Of a stretch of 64,000 bases of DNA, positions 8,242 through 18,181 are shown one piece after another (the stretch's first letter is position 1; each line of letters starts with the position of its first letter). Source of the DNA: BS750m-G69 sp964441235 (lineage in GTDB: Bacteria > Fidelibacterota > UBA2242); the NCBI GenBank assembly GCA_964441235.1, contig CAYTUQ010000002.1, positions 1 to 64,000 on the forward strand, given 5' to 3'. A program made the translations under genes and the position numbers. Below the pieces are notes generated by a model. The model worked only from the letters and a program-made list of their open reading frames with translations. It did no database searches and was not told where the DNA came from.

Positions 8242-10602
8242 ATGCCCGTAAAAATTATTACCGATGAGTCTTCAAGTTTAGATGAGGTAGATATTAAAAA
8301 ATATGGAATATCAATAATTCCATTCCTGATTAGCGATGCAGCTGGTAAGGAAGTGATAATTAAAGGTGAGCCAAATACGTATAATTCACAAGAGAATCAG
8401 ACTAATATCAGGAATTTTTCCTCGTTAAATGATTATTGTAGCTTTTTGGGTGGAATAAGAAACAAAGATGAGGCTCCAGTATCTGCAGCTCCAGATATTC
8501 ATTGGTGTAAGAAATTTCTCGAAGATATTGTTCAGAAGGATGAAGGGGATATATGTTGCATTTTGCTGGCTAAGAATTTAAGCAAAATATATGATAATAT
8601 TGAGATTGCTTCTAAAGACATCAGTAAAAAGTATAATAGAAGAATAGAAGTAGTTGACTCAAATCAGGCATTTTGTCCTGAAGGACTGCTTGTGGTTGAA
8701 GCAGCAAAGATTGCAAAGCAGGGAAAAAGTCTTGATGAAATTATTGGCCATATTGATGATACAAAACATAAGATATTTTTCATCGCTTCTCTTGACAACT
8801 TAGAATATTTGAGGAGATCTGGAAGGGTTCCTCTGCATAAAAGTATACTTACTAAGATAGCAGACCTTTTGGGAGTTGTTACAATTATTAGTTTTGCAGA
8901 TAGTGTTCCACGTCCGATTTGCACTGTCAGAAAAGCTGATGTCAAAAAAAGGATGCTTCAAGAAATACGCGGAAGAATTGGGGATATGGAAACAATTGAA
9001 CTTGTACTTGACTATTCAACCGAAAAACAGAGACTTTTTTTAGAGGAACTTAGTGAGACAGTTAAAAAAGAGTTCAATGTAGAAAAGATTTCATATAGAC
9101 AGGCAAATAGGATTGTTGCTACTCATACTGGACCTCATATTTATAGTGCATCAATCCTCAGACTCGGTTATAACTCAATTAATACCTCCCTATTAATTAG
9201 AATGTTCAAGGAATCGGAAAAAAAATTAAGAAGATATCGGGGAATTATAGATAGTATAAATATTTTTCCTGTTAATGATTCAGATACTGGTAAAAATATA
9301 TTGAGACCAATTGCTGGCGTAACTACAGGCTTAAGTGAAAAGGATATTGTAGTAAGAACGATCGATAAGATTTCAGGGAAAGCGTTTATGAAGGGGGGCG
9401 GTTGTTCTGGTAATGCACTATCCCAATATCTTTTAGGAATTAGTGATTATGTCAAATCTCATCTTTCTAAAGATAAGGATTTGGATCCTGAGACTTTTGT
9501 TTGTGCATTAAGAAAGGGAACCGAAAGCGTTTATGCTTCATTCAGCGACCCAAAAGAGGGAACGATACTTTCAGTGATGAAAGTGTTTGGCAAACAAGCT
9601 GAGGAAGCCCTTAAGAGAAAATATGAGTTTTCATATATTATTAAGAAGGCTTATTCTGCTAGTGTAAAAGAGCTATTAAATCCGATTGTGCAGGGAGTTA
9701 AAATTCTGAGAGATAGTGATATTTCGGATTCTGGTGGCCTTGGCTTCATAATTTTTCTTCAGGGCTGGTTAGACACTCTAGGAATTTCTATGGACCCGAA
9801 AATCCAGAAACTCAATAGAAATCTGGAGAGGGAGATTAAAGACCAGATAGCCAGTCTAAAATATAAAGCAAAATATCCCGGTTTTTGTGTAGAATGTAAT
9901 ATTAAGGGCACTGTGGAGAGAGAAGAAATAAGCGACAGATTAAAGTCTCTTCCAAATAAAATTGACTATAATGCTTTGATAATAAGATACGGCGGCGGGT
10001 GCACTTATATTCACATTCATGTATCTGATAGGGATTTAGTGGATAAAGTCAGACATATATGCAAGAGTTATGGTTACGAAGTCGAAGCAAAAACCCCGAC
10101 CAGTTTATCTCAAAAAAAGATCGATATTTATAAACATAAGATTTTAAAATCATTGAAAAAATTAAAAGAAGTACCTTTCCTTTTTATGTACTGGTTTACA
10201 CCTTTACCAAGGATATTCTTTGTAAGAAGCGAAATTAGAAAAAAGAAGAAGTATAAAGATATTTCAGAAGAAAGGGATTATCTCAAGCTTGTCTCAAGAG
10301 CTCTGGAGATAAAAACTGACGAAATGAGGACAATGATTCTAGTCTGTAATAAAAAAGGTGAAGTAATATATCTGAATAAGTTGGCAAGAGAATTTTACAA
10401 CGTTGAAGATGGATATATAAAAGAGAAATTGAGCAAATTTTTATCTGAGGAAACATTTATATCTGCTGAGGAAAAGATAATTACAGGCTTGAGAGAGGAA
10501 CATATAATTAAAAACGATAATTCTACTTTATTGCTTAAACCAATACGAGTGAAAAGAAAAAATCTTGGAATAATGCTTGAAATAAAAGTAGAGGGAAATT
10601 AG
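8242..10602 (+). CDS. DegV - DhaL (DAK2) fusion with C-terminal PAS-like domain; fatty-acid-kinase-like
   Basis: 786 residues from ATG 8242 (GGAG 8 nt upstream). A longer frame from 8191 runs out of the MITE and is less likely. Residues about 1-290 are a DegV/EDD domain (KIITDESSSLDEVDIKKYGI, the lipid-binding fold). About 305-500 is a DhaL/DAK2 kinase domain with the ATP/Mg loop FPVNDSDTG and GGGCSGNALSQYLLG. Then comes the FakA-type C-terminal region, and near 680-786 a PAS-like segment (MILVCNKKGEVIYLNKLAREF). In Firmicutes, FakB (DegV) presents fatty acid to FakA (DhaL) for phosphorylation. Here both parts are on one chain, so acyl-phosphate synthesis from exogenous fatty acid is a reasonable inference. 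Confidence 0.8.
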   Translation: MPVKIITDESSSLDEVDIKKYGISIIPFLISDAAGKEVIIKGEPNTYNSQENQTNIRNFSSLNDYCSFLGGIRNKDEAPVSAAPDIHWCKKFLEDIVQKDEGDICCILLAKNLSKIYDNIEIASKDISKKYNRRIEVVDSNQAFCPEGLLVVEAAKIAKQGKSLDEIIGHIDDTKHKIFFIASLDNLEYLRRSGRVPLHKSILTKIADLLGVVTIISFADSVPRPICTVRKADVKKRMLQEIRGRIGDMETIELVLDYSTEKQRLFLEELSETVKKEFNVEKISYRQANRIVATHTGPHIYSASILRLGYNSINTSLLIRMFKESEKKLRRYRGIIDSINIFPVNDSDTGKNILRPIAGVTTGLSEKDIVVRTIDKISGKAFMKGGGCSGNALSQYLLGISDYVKSHLSKDKDLDPETFVCALRKGTESVYASFSDPKEGTILSVMKVFGKQAEEALKRKYEFSYIIKKAYSASVKELLNPIVQGVKILRDSDISDSGGLGFIIFLQGWLDTLGISMDPKIQKLNRNLEREIKDQIASLKYKAKYPGFCVECNIKGTVEREEISDRLKSLPNKIDYNALIIRYGGGCTYIHIHVSDRDLVDKVRHICKSYGYEVEAKTPTSLSQKKIDIYKHKILKSLKKLKEVPFLFMYWFTPLPRIFFVRSEIRKKKKYKDISEERDYLKLVSRALEIKTDEMRTMILVCNKKGEVIYLNKLAREFYNVEDGYIKEKLSKFLSEETFISAEEKIITGLREEHIIKNDNSTLLLKPIRVKRKNLGIMLEIKVEGN

Positions 10603-10641
10603 CCGGAATTATTATTTCTGCCCTATAGGTTAAAAAAGATT

Positions 10642-11436
10642 ATGAAACTTGGAATTTTTCAGTTTGCTCCCATCTGGGGAAGTAAAGAAAAAAATCTTAA
10701 AAAAATTGAAGGCACTATTTCTTCATATTCTGGTATTGATCTCTGGATTCTGCCAGAATTATGCATTACTGGTTACCAATTTAACTCCAAAGATGAAATT
10801 GAAGAACTCGCTGAAGAATTCCCCCTGGGCAAGTCTTCAAAAGTTCTACAAGAACTTTCGGAGAGCACTCAATCAGCGATAGTAATTGGGATTATGGAAC
10901 GGGCTGATAATAGTTTTTTTAACAGTGCAGCTGTTTTTGATAAAGGAGAATTTTTAGGGACCTATCATAAGATTCATCTTTTTTACGAGGAAAAAATTTG
11001 GCTTTTACCTGGAACTGAAACTCCTTCTATTTTCGATATTAACGGAGTTAAAGTCGGAGTTATGATTTGCTTTGATTGGATTTTTCCGGAGATGGCGCGG
11101 ACTCTTGCTCTGCAAGGAGCTCAAATAATTGCTCACCCTGCTAATCTGGTATTGCCCTATTGTCAGGATGCGATGATTACAAGAAGCATCGAAAACCGAG
11201 TTTTCACAGCTACTGCAAATAGAATTGGTACAGAAGTGATAAAAGGAAAACAACCTCTTACTTTTACTGGAAAAAGCCAGGTAATAGACCCGGGTGGAAA
11301 ACGACTCGGCAACCTCTCGGAAAATGAAGATGGCGTACTGATTGTTAATATCAATCCTGAAGAAGCTCTTAATAAAATGATTACACCAGTGAATGATATT
11401 TTTAAAGACCGTAATCCTTCGGTTTATCAATTATGA
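10642..11436 (+). CDS. Carbon-nitrogen hydrolase (nitrilase superfamily)
   Basis: 264 residues, normal length. The catalytic triad is visible: Glu39 in LWILPELCITGY, Lys110 in GTYHKIHLF, and Cys143 in VGVMICFDWIFPEMAR. Members hydrolyse amides such as omega-amidase substrates, deaminated glutathione or carbamoylated amines; the exact substrate cannot be read from sequence. It starts a tight rightward run with a small protein, an HD-domain protein and a PspC protein. Confidence 0.9.
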   Translation: MKLGIFQFAPIWGSKEKNLKKIEGTISSYSGIDLWILPELCITGYQFNSKDEIEELAEEFPLGKSSKVLQELSESTQSAIVIGIMERADNSFFNSAAVFDKGEFLGTYHKIHLFYEEKIWLLPGTETPSIFDINGVKVGVMICFDWIFPEMARTLALQGAQIIAHPANLVLPYCQDAMITRSIENRVFTATANRIGTEVIKGKQPLTFTGKSQVIDPGGKRLGNLSENEDGVLIVNINPEEALNKMITPVNDIFKDRNPSVYQL

Positions 11437-11478
11437 ATAACTAATTCTGGAAAGGAATCTTTTAAAGAGTAATAATAT

Positions 11479-11760
11479 ATGTTAGTAAACGCCTCCGAAA
11501 AAAAATATGAAGAAGAACAAAAGATTCAATGGCTCAGGAGATATTCTGATCTTGTTGTAAATAAATTAAGATCTGAAGATTTTACTGAAATAGAAGCTGC
11601 TGAATTCCTTGAGTCAGTTAAACGAGAAATTCTGGAGCGATTTCCTGATAAAGAAGAGCAATATAACATAATTTATGAAAGGCGTTTTAAGAGGATTCTT
11701 CTAAAAAAAGGAATTTGCCTCAAACTTTACTCTGAAAATAGCACGAATGATTATAACTAA
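11479..11760 (+). CDS. Small acidic/helical hypothetical protein
   Basis: 93 residues, rich in Glu, Lys and Arg, predicted almost entirely helical (KLRSEDFTEIEAAEFLESVK). It has no membrane span, Cys pair or recognised motif. It lies between the nitrilase gene and the HD-domain gene, 20 bp from the latter, and is probably co-transcribed. I do not recognise a family. Confidence 0.6.
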   Translation: MLVNASEKKYEEEQKIQWLRRYSDLVVNKLRSEDFTEIEAAEFLESVKREILERFPDKEEQYNIIYERRFKRILLKKGICLKLYSENSTNDYN

Positions 11761-11780
11761 AAATTATTTGGAGGGTGGAA

Positions 11781-12347
11781 ATGGATAGAGAAAAAGCATG
11801 GAATCTTTTATGCAAGTACACAAAAACTGAAAGTTTAAGAAAACATGCTCTTGCTGTCGAAGCAGCTATGCGTTACTATGCCGATTTTTATGGTGAAGAT
11901 GTTGAACTTTGGGGGATAACAGGTCTGCTACATGACTTTGACTATGAGAAATATCCCGATGAGAAAAATCACCCTTATCGTGGAAATGAAATTCTTGAAA
12001 AGGAAGGTTATCCAGAAGAAATGCGCCATGCAATAATGGGGCATGCTTCATATACCGGGGTAACGAGAGACTCACTAATGGCAAAAGCGCTTTTCGCTGT
12101 TGATGAACTTACAGGTTTTATAATTGCTGTTGCATTGGTTCGACCCTCTAAAAGTATCCTTGATGTGAAGCCGAAATCAGTGAAGAAAAAATTTAAGACA
12201 AAAGCTTTTGCGGCTAAAGTGAGTCGAGAAGAAATCAAACAGGGAATTGAGGAACTGGGCGTTGATGAAACCGAACATATTCAGAGAGTTATTGATGCAC
12301 TCAAAACTATCGCAGATGATCTCGGTCTTGCAGGAGTAAAGGAATAA
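11781..12347 (+). CDS. HD domain phosphohydrolase
   Basis: 188 residues from ATG 11781, chosen because TTGGAGGG lies at the right spacing; a GTG two codons earlier is possible. The HD fold is clear: H of LRKHALAVEAAMR, the doublet in LLHDFDYEKYPD, then NHPYRG and GHASYTGV with further His ligands. The family hydrolyses nucleotides or other phosphates with a di-metal centre. Uncharacterised HDIG proteins of this length are widespread, and the substrate is unknown. The PspC gene begins 2 bp downstream. Confidence 0.88.
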   Translation: MDREKAWNLLCKYTKTESLRKHALAVEAAMRYYADFYGEDVELWGITGLLHDFDYEKYPDEKNHPYRGNEILEKEGYPEEMRHAIMGHASYTGVTRDSLMAKALFAVDELTGFIIAVALVRPSKSILDVKPKSVKKKFKTKAFAAKVSREEIKQGIEELGVDETEHIQRVIDALKTIADDLGLAGVKE

Positions 12348-12349
12348 TA

Positions 12350-12619
12350 ATGAAAAAATGTAGATATTGCGGACATATTTTAGAAGAAGATGTGCTGCTT
12401 TGTCCTAATTGTGGACGTCGAATATATTTAAAGCGGTTTTACAGGTCCAGGAATGACAGGAAATTTTTAGGTATCTGCGGCGGGCTTGGAGAATATTTTG
12501 GAATTGATTCAAACTTAATTCGTGTTATTGTCGCTTTAATTATTCTATGGACGGGAGTGTTACCCGGTTTTATTGTTTACTTTATACTTGGTGTCATAAT
12601 TCCTTATTCAGATGAGTGA
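12350..12619 (+). CDS. PspC domain protein with N-terminal zinc ribbon
   Basis: 89 residues. An N-terminal zinc ribbon (CRYCGHILEEDVLLCPNC, two CxxC pairs) is followed by the PspC domain: a basic segment, then GICGGLGEYFGIDSNLIRV, then a membrane span (LIILWTGVLPGFIVYFILGV). PspC proteins sit in the inner membrane and take part in envelope-stress signalling. The zinc-ribbon version is a common variant outside Proteobacteria. Confidence 0.9.
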   Translation: MKKCRYCGHILEEDVLLCPNCGRRIYLKRFYRSRNDRKFLGICGGLGEYFGIDSNLIRVIVALIILWTGVLPGFIVYFILGVIIPYSDE

Positions 12620-13224
12620 AGTATCCCGGCATATTCTCAATATCACCCTAAACAGTATTGAATATTGAATAATGAACAGGGAATAATGAATTTTGAAGTT
12701 TTTTAAAATTAAAAGTTGTATTCTGAATGATTTGCTCTTCTTTATTCGACGTTCGTTGTTCGATATTCATCATTCAAAAGCACATTTATAAAAATTTGTG
12801 CCACTTCGACTTCGCTCGGAGACCCGTCTGTCGTCAGGGCATTCTTTGTGCCTCGTATACTAAAAGTGGTCTTATTCATGGGTAGAAGAGATTTTAAAAA
12901 TCTGTATCTTATTCTCTTTGATTATTACTTCTTATTTAAGAACAAGTTGAAAATCCCAAGTTGTCGGGGGATCAACGATTTTAAATTTTAGATGTTATCC
13001 ATTCTCCCTCCTGCTCACTTACTCACTTGACTTTTAGTATAGTATCTCGTGGCTAATAACATCTCAAATATATATTGTTAAAATCGTAAATTTTAAGTAA
13101 TATTCAGAGCATTGAAAATTGATTTTCATCTCATGATAAAAACTATCAGAAGGGTTTGGATGAATTAAATTATTTAATCAGCCAATACTCTGAATAGATA
13201 AAAAGATTTTATTGGAAGACTGTT
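12620..13224. repeat. Repeat-rich intergenic region
   Basis: About 600 bp without a gene. At 12656-12700 and 12740-12780 lie low-complexity, mutually complementary-looking tracts (TATTGAATAATGAACAGGG style; TTCGTTGTTCGATATTCATC style). An imperfect inverted repeat joins 12974-12998 (AACGATTTTAAA, then GATGTTAT) with 13056-13087 (ATAACATC, then TTAAAATCGT). These look like decayed dispersed repeats. The promoter of the next gene must lie near the right end. Confidence 0.5.
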
Positions 13225-15744
13225 TTGACTAAAAATATTCACTCTATCAATTATGATAGAGAGATTTTGCCTTTTGTGGAAAAGCCCGGTCGTTATGTAG
13301 GGCATGAATTTAATATACAGCATAAAGACCTTTCAAAGGTAAAAGCATCTATTGTGCTTGGCTATCCTGACCTGTACGATGTCGGCATGTCTTATCATGG
13401 ATTTCAGATACTTTATCATATTCTAAACAAAGACCGAGAAATAGCTGGAGAGCGTGTTTATGCTCCATGGCCGGATTTTGAAAAGCAACTCAGAAAGCAT
13501 TCTGTTCCTTTATACAGCCTTGAGTCTTATACTTCTCTTCGCCAATTTGATATAGTAGGATTTACACTTCCTTATGAACTTACATTTACGAATATTCTGA
13601 ATATGCTGGATCTTTCCGGGATCCCGATATGGTCATACCAGCGGAAAGTAGATGATCCTTTTGTCATTGCAGGTGGGGTTGGGGCTTATAATCCGGAACC
13701 ATTAGCTCCTTTTATTGACTTCTTCGTTATTGGAGATGCTGAGGAGGTAATAGTATCAATAGTGAAATTTGTTGCTGATAAACGAAGAAAAAAAGTGCCG
13801 CGCATTGAGATTCTTAAAGAGCTGACTTACAGATTTCCCGGTATATACGTTCCTGCTCTTTATGAAATTGATATGGAAGAAAAGGACCTATTAAATCCAG
13901 CTCATCCAATATTTGAGTATGTTCCTGAAAAAGTGAAATCTCTTAGAGTTTCAAAGCTTTTACCTGATTTTTACCCGGATTTTCCTATCATGCCGCTTGT
14001 TGAAATTGTGCAGGATCGTCTGGTGATTGAGATTATGCGTGGATGTACACAAGGATGTAGGTTTTGCCAGGCAGGTATGATCTATAGACCTGTTAGGGAG
14101 CGACCTTATAAAGACCTCGTAGACCAAATTCAGAAATCACTACCGAAAACTGGTTATAACGATATATCTTTGCTTTCTCTTTCTACATCAGATTATACAG
14201 GATTAGATAATCTTGCTAGCAAAGTTTTAGATAATTTGATTGCTCAGCATATATCAATTTCTCTCCCATCCCTTCGGCTTGATAGTTTTACTGAGAGAAT
14301 AACAAAGTTGGCTAAGCAGACACGGAAGTCAGGATTAACATTTGCTCCTGAAGCTGGATCCTCAAGACTCAGGCATGTTATTAATAAAAATGTTACAGAT
14401 GAGGATTTGTTACAATCTACAGAAATAGCATTGCGGAATGGTTGGAGATTAATAAAACTCTACTATATGTTAGGTCTTCCAACAGAGACTGAAGCTGACA
14501 TTGATGCTGTTATTGAGCTTTCAGGAAAGGTTCTTCAAATTGGAAAGGGGAGACTTTCTCTCAATGTAACGCTTTCGACATTTATTCCTAAGCCGTTTAC
14601 TCCCTTTCAATGGGAAGAACAAGATTCTGTGGAAAAGATCCAGAACAAACTGGACTTTGTAAAACCTGAACTCAGGTCGCTAAGAAAAATAAAAGTGATG
14701 GCTCGTGATCCTATATGCTCACAAATAGAAGGCGTGATTTCAAGGGGCGATAGAAGAATAGCAAATGTAATATTTGAGGCATGGAAACATGGTGCAAAGT
14801 TCGATTCCTGGCATAAATATTTTTCAGCTGAAGTCTGGGACACTGCTTTTAAGAAAGCTGGCGTTGATTCTCAAAAATACATATCAGAAAGAAAAGAGGA
14901 TAAAGCCTTATCATGGGATATTATAGACCCTTTAATAAGTAAAAAGTATCTTCTTAGTGAACGAGAAAAATCATATATGGGTGAGATAACACCTGACTGC
15001 CGCAATGGATGTACCGGATGCGGTGTTTGTAAACCTAACATTTTGGATATGATAATTGTTGGCGGTAATAAGGGGACAACATCTGATAATCTTATTGAGA
15101 AAAATGATAAAGAGGTTGAACCTGTAAAATACCGCCTGAAATATCGAAAAGGAAAGGAGATGAAATTTACATCACAGCTCGATATACTTCGAATATTTCA
15201 ACAAGCTTTTAGGAGAGCTAAATTGAACCTTATCTATTCCCAGGGGTTTAATAAAAGGCCAAAGATTTCTACGGGTTTTTCACTACCTCTTGGATACACT
15301 TCAGAGGAAGAATATATCGAAATAACCTTAAAGAATAGAGTTCCTGAGCTATGTGAATGTATTAATGATAATCTTCCTAATGGTTTAAAAGTTATCAATT
15401 CTTTAGAAATACCATTAAAATCTCCTGCAATCTCCAGTTTAACTAATGGAATAGATTATGAAGTGACTTTTTATGCTGAATTGCCGCGAAATATTGATGA
15501 TGCCATAAATAATTTGTTGTTTAAGAAAGAACTTGCTATCAGCAGGAAGCGAGGTGAAGAAACAAAGCGAATTGATATTCGTAAATATATCAGTTCTATT
15601 TCAAGAAAAGATCGAAAATTACTTGTAAAAGTAAATGTAGAAGATGGGAAAACTGTAAGAATAATTGAGATACTTAAGAAATTAAATATAGAGAAATTTC
15701 CCACTCAGGTACATAGATTAAAAACATATTTAAAAGAGTTATAA
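13225..15744 (+). CDS. Radical SAM protein TIGR03960 fused to TIGR03936 (DUF2344) domain
   Basis: 839 residues; start is TTG at 13225 with GGAAG upstream. The N-terminal part is the B12-binding-like domain of TIGR03960. The radical SAM cluster motif CTQGCRFC gives Cys274, Cys278 and Cys281. A Cys-rich linker (DCRNGCTGCGVC) precedes the TIGR03936/DUF2344 domain (YRKGKEMKFTSQLDILRIFQ, then YSQGFNKRPKISTGFSLPLG). In many bacteria these are two adjacent genes upstream of rng, rplU and rpmA, the same order seen here. A role in RNA or ribosome modification has been suspected from this context, but the reaction is unknown. Confidence 0.9.
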   Translation: MTKNIHSINYDREILPFVEKPGRYVGHEFNIQHKDLSKVKASIVLGYPDLYDVGMSYHGFQILYHILNKDREIAGERVYAPWPDFEKQLRKHSVPLYSLESYTSLRQFDIVGFTLPYELTFTNILNMLDLSGIPIWSYQRKVDDPFVIAGGVGAYNPEPLAPFIDFFVIGDAEEVIVSIVKFVADKRRKKVPRIEILKELTYRFPGIYVPALYEIDMEEKDLLNPAHPIFEYVPEKVKSLRVSKLLPDFYPDFPIMPLVEIVQDRLVIEIMRGCTQGCRFCQAGMIYRPVRERPYKDLVDQIQKSLPKTGYNDISLLSLSTSDYTGLDNLASKVLDNLIAQHISISLPSLRLDSFTERITKLAKQTRKSGLTFAPEAGSSRLRHVINKNVTDEDLLQSTEIALRNGWRLIKLYYMLGLPTETEADIDAVIELSGKVLQIGKGRLSLNVTLSTFIPKPFTPFQWEEQDSVEKIQNKLDFVKPELRSLRKIKVMARDPICSQIEGVISRGDRRIANVIFEAWKHGAKFDSWHKYFSAEVWDTAFKKAGVDSQKYISERKEDKALSWDIIDPLISKKYLLSEREKSYMGEITPDCRNGCTGCGVCKPNILDMIIVGGNKGTTSDNLIEKNDKEVEPVKYRLKYRKGKEMKFTSQLDILRIFQQAFRRAKLNLIYSQGFNKRPKISTGFSLPLGYTSEEEYIEITLKNRVPELCECINDNLPNGLKVINSLEIPLKSPAISSLTNGIDYEVTFYAELPRNIDDAINNLLFKKELAISRKRGEETKRIDIRKYISSISRKDRKLLVKVNVEDGKTVRIIEILKKLNIEKFPTQVHRLKTYLKEL

Positions 15745-15766
15745 AAGATTTTAACAGGATTTTACA

Positions 15767-17320
15767 ATGGACAAGACAATACTTATTAGTGAAACATCAA
15801 AAGAGACAAGAATAGCCATTCTTGAAAATGAAGATTTAGTAGAATTCTTTGTTGAGAAACCGGGAAGAACAAGAATGGTTGGCAATATTTACAAAGGAAA
15901 AGTTGAAAATGTTGTGCAGGGAATTCAAGCTGCTTTTATTGATATTGGTGATACTCAGAATGCATTTCTCCCTTTTTCGGAGATAGGTGACCCAACATCG
16001 GTTACTACGATGATGGAAAGTATAAGTCATGATGATGAAGAGGACAGAGAAGAAAAGAAAGGTCTAAAACCTCGCAGACGTAGAGTTCCTCAAACTGGAG
16101 AAATTAATCTAATAAAAGGACAGGATGTACTTGTACAGGTGATTAAAGAACCTTTCGGTACAAAAGGAGCTAGAGTTACAACTGATATCTCTATTCCCGG
16201 AAGATTTCTTGTACTTGTTCCAGATGTTGATTTTATCGGAATTTCAAAAAAGATATATAACGTCTCTGAAAAAAAGCGTCTGAGAAGGATTGCGGATTCA
16301 ATAAGACCTAAAAATTTTGGTCTGATCATAAGAACAATTACTAAGGGGAAAGATAAAAAAACACTAAATGCTGAACTTCAAAATTTGATGAAAATATGGC
16401 ACGGCATAGAGGAGAATGTAAAAGAAAAAACCGCACCAATTTGTGTTTATAGCGATATGGAAATGGCAGCATCTGTTATTCGTGACCTGCTTACTCCAGA
16501 TGTAAATAAAATCATTGTTGATACTAAGTATCTGTATAAAAATTTACATGCATATATTAAGTCAGTATCACCAGAATTTATTGATAAACTAAAATATTAC
16601 CATTCGAGAAATCCTCTTTTTGAGCAAAATAATATTGAAAAGGAATTTGAAAAATCCCTTGATAAAAAAGTCTGGCTGAAAAGTGGTGGATTTATCGTAA
16701 TTGAACATACTGAAGCAATGGCTACAATTGATGTAAATAGTGGAAAATTTATAGGGAAAAAAGACCACGAAAAGAATTCATTAAAGATTGATCTCCAGGC
16801 AGCAAAAGAGATCGCCAGGCAGCTCAGACTTCGCGATATCGGTGGATTGATTGTAATTGATTTTATTGATATGGAAGAGGAGGAAAATAAAAAGAAAATA
16901 TATCAGGAACTTGAACGTGAATTGAAAAAAGATAGAGCAAAAGTATCTTTGTCCCCAATTTCGGAATTTGGTCTACTCGAAATGACACGGCAGAGAGTTC
17001 GCGTAAATCTATTATATACTGTAAGTGAGGAGTGTCCAACATGTCATGGCTCAGGTCGAATTACTTCAAAAGAGTCTTTAGTAACTAAAATTGAAAGCTG
17101 GTTTAGACGCTTTAAAGTAAAGTCTAAAGAAAGAAGGTTGCATTTGCATGTTCAACCCGAAATTGCAGAGTATCTTAGAAAATCAACCGGGAACCTACTT
17201 AAAAGAATACAGTTGATAAATTTACTCCGGATAAAAATTTACGAAGATTCTTCAGTAAATATTAATGAGTTTAGAGTGTTTTCTGTAAAAACAGGAAAAG
17301 ATATTACTGATGAATATTAG
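15767..17320 (+). CDS. rng: Ribonuclease G (RNase E/G family)
   Basis: 517 residues, typical RNase G length without the long RNase E tail. An S1 domain starts at GNIYKGKVENVVQGIQAAF. A charged insertion in S1 (about 85-110) follows. The catalytic metal site is in MATIDVNSGKF with the second Asp in VIDFIDME, and the zinc-link Cys pair is CPTCHGSG. It cleaves 5'-monophosphorylated AU-rich RNA and matures 16S rRNA. It sits between the radical SAM gene and rplU as in many bacteria. Confidence 0.96.
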   Translation: MDKTILISETSKETRIAILENEDLVEFFVEKPGRTRMVGNIYKGKVENVVQGIQAAFIDIGDTQNAFLPFSEIGDPTSVTTMMESISHDDEEDREEKKGLKPRRRRVPQTGEINLIKGQDVLVQVIKEPFGTKGARVTTDISIPGRFLVLVPDVDFIGISKKIYNVSEKKRLRRIADSIRPKNFGLIIRTITKGKDKKTLNAELQNLMKIWHGIEENVKEKTAPICVYSDMEMAASVIRDLLTPDVNKIIVDTKYLYKNLHAYIKSVSPEFIDKLKYYHSRNPLFEQNNIEKEFEKSLDKKVWLKSGGFIVIEHTEAMATIDVNSGKFIGKKDHEKNSLKIDLQAAKEIARQLRLRDIGGLIVIDFIDMEEEENKKKIYQELERELKKDRAKVSLSPISEFGLLEMTRQRVRVNLLYTVSEECPTCHGSGRITSKESLVTKIESWFRRFKVKSKERRLHLHVQPEIAEYLRKSTGNLLKRIQLINLLRIKIYEDSSVNINEFRVFSVKTGKDITDEY

Positions 17321-17387
17321 ACTTGACAAATCTCAATGGAATACATAAATTCACCAGCTTTTTTAAAGAGGAAAGTAAGAGAGTCTT

Positions 17388-17822
17388 ATGGAAAAAATGA
17401 ATTACGCTATCGCAGAAATTGCAGGTCAACAGGTTATTTTAGAGCCCGGGAAAAAGGTTTCGGTACCGAAGATTGATGTTGAAGAGGGAACTAAATATAC
17501 TGCGGACAAAATTCTTTATATTCGACAGGATGGAAAAGTAAAAATTGGGAAACCTTATGTCAGAGGTGTCTCTGTCGAAACTGTTGTTAAAAAGCACAAA
17601 CGAGCAGATAAGATAATTGTATTTAAAAAGAAACGTAGAAAAGGATACAAAGTAAAACGTGGACATCGTCAACCTTTCTGTGTACTTGAAGTAGGTGAGT
17701 TCAAAACAGGGGCAAAAAAAAAGCAGACAAAAAAGGCGGTTTCAAAAGTAAAGCCTAAGCCCGAAGAAGCACAAGTCGAGAAATTAAATGAGAATATAGG
17801 AGCTGATAAAAATGGCACATAA
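17388..17822 (+). CDS. rplU: 50S ribosomal protein L21 with basic C-terminal extension
   Basis: 144 residues. The first ~103 match L21 (NYAIAEIAGQQVILEPG, then KRRKGYKVKRGHRQPFC). About 40 extra Lys/Ala/Glu-rich residues follow, an extension common in FCB-group L21. Two starts are possible (17388, or ATG 17397 giving MNYAIAEI). The gene overlaps rpmA by 11 bp. Confidence 0.97.
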   Translation: MEKMNYAIAEIAGQQVILEPGKKVSVPKIDVEEGTKYTADKILYIRQDGKVKIGKPYVRGVSVETVVKKHKRADKIIVFKKKRRKGYKVKRGHRQPFCVLEVGEFKTGAKKKQTKKAVSKVKPKPEEAQVEKLNENIGADKNGT

Positions 17823-18063
17823 AAAAGGTGTTGGAAGTTCAAGAAACGGTCGAGATAGCAATGCTCAGAGGTTAGGTATAAAACGATTCGGTGGACAAAA
17901 TGTTACCGCTGGCTCTATCATAGTCCGTCAACGAGGCACAAGAATCCACCCCGGAGATAATGTCGGTGTTGGTGGTGATTACACACTTTTTGCTCTTATT
18001 GATGGTACAGTAAAGTTTGGAAGAAAAGGACGTGACAGGAAAATAGTCAGTATTGTAGCTTAA
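17812..18063 (+). CDS. rpmA: 50S ribosomal protein L27
   Basis: 83 residues, full length. It begins MAHKKGVGSSRNGRDSNAQR, where the basic N-terminus reaches the peptidyl-transferase centre, and continues RLGIKRFGGQNVTAGSIIVR. There is no Firmicute-type cleavable N-terminal extension. Its start lies inside the end of rplU, so translation is coupled, and a good terminator follows. Confidence 0.98.
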   Translation: MAHKKGVGSSRNGRDSNAQRLGIKRFGGQNVTAGSIIVRQRGTRIHPGDNVGVGGDYTLFALIDGTVKFGRKGRDRKIVSIVA

Positions 18064-18068
18064 ATACA

Positions 18069-18126
18069 TCCCGCAATTTCAGTAAAGGGTTCCTCCCACT
18101 TACCCTTATATTTTGCGGGATTTTTA
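18069..18126 (+). terminator. Rho-independent terminator after rpmA
   Basis: CCCGCAA (18070-18076) pairs with TTGCGGG (18113-18119), with an inner AAGGGT/ACCCTT pairing. A run of T follows directly. Confidence 0.8.
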
Positions 18127-18181
18127 TATTCTTAGCAAATGCAATAATCCCTGGAGGATTCTTTACATGATGAATCGGGAT

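Noticed and set aside
17360..17387. RNase P RNA-like GAGGAAAGT motif upstream of rplU
   Set aside because: A single short match without the other conserved helices; it is part of the AG-rich leader of rplU.
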